Shown piece after piece: positions 61,826 to 64,000 of a DNA stretch of 64,000 nt. This stretch comes from Stutzerimonas stutzeri (GTDB lineage Bacteria; Pseudomonadota; Gammaproteobacteria; Pseudomonadales; Pseudomonadaceae). Positions within the stretch are counted from its first letter, which is position 1; every line of letters begins with the position of its first letter. The stretch is from the NCBI RefSeq assembly GCF_002909485.1, contig NZ_PPXG01000004.1:186001-250000 (forward strand), in the 5' to 3' direction. The position numbers and the translations under genes were made by a program. The notes below the pieces were generated by a model, which saw only the letters and a program-made list of their open reading frames with translations, ran no database searches and was not told the origin of the DNA.

Positions 61826-63310
61826 TTGAAACGCAAGGCAGGACTACTGGCGGCACTCATATTGACCCTGACGCTGGTGCCAATGTGGGTCTTCGTTATC
61901 AATGAGATAAAGCACGAGCGCGTCCTCGCTACGGACGCCGCGCGCAACGACGCGATGAACCTGGCCACCGCCTTCGAGGCGCATGTGCACAGCGTGATAA
62001 GACTGATGGATACCGTGCTCCTGGATATGCGCGAAGACGTGCTGGAGCACGCCGATTTCGCCAGTTATGTGGACGAGGAGCTGGCTGTCTATGGCAATTT
62101 CCTCACGCAACTGGCAGTGATCGACAAGGACGGCCGACTGGTTTTTTCCAACCTCGACGCGAATATCAAGCCTGTGGATCTAAGTGATCGCGAGCATTTC
62201 CGCGTACATCGGGACCACCCCGGGGAAGACCGCCTGTTCATCAGCAAGCCGGTGCTGGGCAGGGTGTCGAAACAGTGGACCATCCAGTTCACTCGTCCCA
62301 TTCATCAAGACGGTGAATTCGCCGGCGTTCTGGTGCTCTCCATTCCCACCAGCTTCTTCGCTGACTACTACCAGCAGATAAACGTGGGCCCCAATGGCAG
62401 CATCGCGCTGGTTGGCACTGATCGCAGCTTGCGTGCGATTGCCGCGGGAGCGCCCGTCGTCGGTCGTTACGGGCGTTTCAAGGTGCCGGAAGACAAGCCC
62501 TATTTCGATCCGAATGCCCCTGCGCGCGGTTATTACGAAGGGGTGAGCGCGATCGATGGTGAGTATCGCCTGGGTGCCTACCGGCGGCTCGCCGATGATG
62601 GGGTCGTGGTCGTTGTGCTGTTGTCACCGAAGGATTTCATGGCTGCGTTCGATGAGCGCCGGGAGCTGCTGATTGCCTCGGCTGGCATCATCTCGCTGCT
62701 GCTGGCGGCGGTCGCACTGCTGATATTTGTCCTGAGCAACCGCTATTTCCAGAGCACGGAAAAGCTGCGTCAGGCTCACGATCAACTGGCGCAGCTGGCC
62801 AATACCGATGTGCTGACGGGGGTGAGCAGCCGTCGATCGTTCCTGACCGGCCTGGAGGCCGAGCTTGCCCGGGCTCGCCGCCACGATGAAAGCCTCAGCC
62901 TGCTGATGCTCGACATCGACCACTTCAAACGCGTCAACGATGTGCACGGCCATCCGATCGGCGACGCGGTACTCAAGCAGTTCACTGCGACATGCGCCAG
63001 CATGCTGCGCGCGCACGATCTGTTCGGCCGTCTCGGTGGAGAGGAGTTTGCAATTGCACTGCCGCATACAGATCCCGACGGCGCACGCAGTGTGGCTGAG
63101 AAGATTCGCATGGCCATCGAGCAGGCGCCATTGACGACCGCAGCGGGCAACATCGAGATCACGGTTAGCATCGGCGTGGCCCAGACGCAGGCCGGGCAGC
63201 ATGAGATTGATCAGTTGATCGCGTGGGCGGACAAGGCGCTCTATGACGCCAAGCACGGAGGTCGAAACCAGGTTCGCGTCGGCCGCCCGGAGGACGAAGC
63301 GGAAGGCTAA
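61826..63310 (+). CDS. Cache-domain diguanylate cyclase
   Basis: 494 aa, TTG start at 61826 behind GGAG. TM1 (about 8-30), a periplasmic dCache/PDC sensor (VIDKDGRLVFSNLDANIKPVDLSDREHFRVHRD), TM2 (ELLIASAGIISLLLAAVALLIFVLS) and a GGDEF domain (SRRSFLTGLEAELARARRHDESLSLLMLDIDHFKRVND; active site GRLGGEEFAIALP). GGEEF is an active variant; no obvious RxxD inhibitory site was sought in detail. Divergent from the lipoprotein gene, making a local c-di-GMP cluster. Confidence 0.9.
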   Translation: MKRKAGLLAALILTLTLVPMWVFVINEIKHERVLATDAARNDAMNLATAFEAHVHSVIRLMDTVLLDMREDVLEHADFASYVDEELAVYGNFLTQLAVIDKDGRLVFSNLDANIKPVDLSDREHFRVHRDHPGEDRLFISKPVLGRVSKQWTIQFTRPIHQDGEFAGVLVLSIPTSFFADYYQQINVGPNGSIALVGTDRSLRAIAAGAPVVGRYGRFKVPEDKPYFDPNAPARGYYEGVSAIDGEYRLGAYRRLADDGVVVVVLLSPKDFMAAFDERRELLIASAGIISLLLAAVALLIFVLSNRYFQSTEKLRQAHDQLAQLANTDVLTGVSSRRSFLTGLEAELARARRHDESLSLLMLDIDHFKRVNDVHGHPIGDAVLKQFTATCASMLRAHDLFGRLGGEEFAIALPHTDPDGARSVAEKIRMAIEQAPLTTAAGNIEITVSIGVAQTQAGQHEIDQLIAWADKALYDAKHGGRNQVRVGRPEDEAEG

Positions 63311-63324
63311 ATCGCGGACAATAA

Positions 63325-63349
63325 AAAAGCCGGCTTGTGGCCGGCTTTT
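63325..63349. terminator. Bidirectional terminator between diguanylate cyclase and ppa
   Basis: AAAAGCCGGC (63325-63334), loop TTGTG, GCCGGCTTTT (63340-63349), giving a T-tract on both strands. It sits between two convergent genes and serves both. Confidence 0.92.
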
Positions 63350-63364
63350 CTTCAGTGCTTCGAC

Positions 63365-63892
63365 TTACTTCTGGTAAGCCTCGGCAGCTTTGATGATGGC
63401 GGCACGGGCGGCGTCGGCGCCTTCCCAGCCTTCGACCTTGACCCACTTGCCCTTCTCGAGATCCTTGTAGTTCTCGAAGAAGTGCTTGATCTGCTCGATC
63501 AGCAGCGGCGGCAGGTCGGTGTATTCCTTCACGTCCACGTACAGCTGGGTCAGCTTGTCGTGCGGAACGGCGATCAGCTTGGCGTCGCCGCCGGCTTCGT
63601 CGGTCATGTTCAGTACGCCGACCGGACGGCAGCGGATGACCGAACCCGGGGCAACCGGGTAGGGGGTCACGACCAGCACGTCGAGGGGGTCGCCGTCATC
63701 GGCCAGGGTGTGCGGAATGAAACCGTAGTTGGCCGGATAGAACATCGGGGTGGCCATGAAGCGGTCGACGAACAGGCAGTCGGTGTCGTGATCGATCTCG
63801 TACTTGATCGGCGCGTGGTTGGCCGGGATCTCGATGGCGACGTAGATGTCGTTCGGCAGGTCTTTGCCAGCCGGGACTTTGCTGTAGCTCAT
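63365..63892 (-). CDS. ppa: Inorganic pyrophosphatase
   Basis: 175 aa family I soluble pyrophosphatase hydrolysing PPi to phosphate. Motifs [40 protein letters not shown] (metal-binding Asp cluster DDGDPLD) and [11 protein letters not shown]. Full length with a strong start. The upstream 108 bp to the window edge hold its promoter region. Confidence 0.97.
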   Translation of the reverse strand: MSYSKVPAGKDLPNDIYVAIEIPANHAPIKYEIDHDTDCLFVDRFMATPMFYPANYGFIPHTLADDGDPLDVLVVTPYPVAPGSVIRCRPVGVLNMTDEAGGDAKLIAVPHDKLTQLYVDVKEYTDLPPLLIEQIKHFFENYKDLEKGKWVKVEGWEGADAARAAIIKAAEAYQK

Positions 63893-64000
63893 GAACGATG
63901 GGCTCCTGATCGGCCAGCGCGGCCTGGGGGCGGAAAAAGTGGGCGCGATTATAGGCGCAATGTCGCGTGCAATGCACGCCGGCTTCGACGCGCCCGGCCT

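Overview
The window looks like a GC-rich pseudomonad of the stutzeri type. This is inferred from the core genes (dxs, ispA, xseB, ppa), an OprD porin, BPSL0761-type and PtrA-like small proteins, and a desferrioxamine-type siderophore cluster; there is no rRNA or other species marker. From about 41.1 kb to the right end the DNA is GC-rich core chromosome. From the left edge to about 41.1 kb it is an accessory region with lower and patchy GC, many gene fragments and several mobile-element scars.

Left region (1-31.4 kb): heavy-metal resistance plus islands. A minus-strand operon encodes a Cu/Ag P-type ATPase, a small exported Cys/His protein, CusC and the start of CusB (cut by the window edge), with a cop box upstream. 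Next come two fragments of the same integrase type (N-terminal part at 5.8-6.0 kb, C-terminal part at 7.8-8.1 kb), an AT-rich gene with a HEPN-like motif inside a 15-bp inverted-repeat pair, and a 5'-truncated TcmP-like gene. Then: a HAD hydrolase; a CDF exporter with a divergent CadR-type regulator; a two-component system (CopRS/CzcRS type); OprD; czcICBA; a PtrA-like protein; a CzcD-like exporter; a methyltransferase with DsbA/DsbB; and a BASS-family transporter. A two-gene Gabija-like defence pair (OLD nuclease and UvrD-like helicase) lies at 28.2-31.0 kb.

hrpB locus (31.5-43.3 kb): hrpB occurs twice. The left copy is full length, but its first ~130 codons and last ~30 codons have AT-richer codon usage than its GC-rich middle. 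The right copy lacks exactly the first ~130 codons. Between them lies an AT-rich, tightly overlapping four-gene module: three divergent tyrosine recombinases (760, 698 and 489 aa) and a 202-aa accessory protein. This fits a multi-recombinase element inserted at the DExH box of hrpB that supplies sequence restoring one intact copy.

Right region (43.3-64 kb): mostly core. It holds a solute-binding protein, an SDR, a VOC protein, a YciC-like membrane protein, a NYN protein, dxs-ispA-xseB, and a translationally coupled NIS siderophore operon (decarboxylase, N-hydroxylase, MFS, acyltransferase, IucA/IucC synthetase, FhuF-like reductase) with Fur-box-like sites and a neighbouring FecI-like sigma factor. 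It ends with a c-di-GMP module (binding lipoprotein plus GGDEF/EAL protein, and a divergent Cache-GGDEF protein) and ppa.
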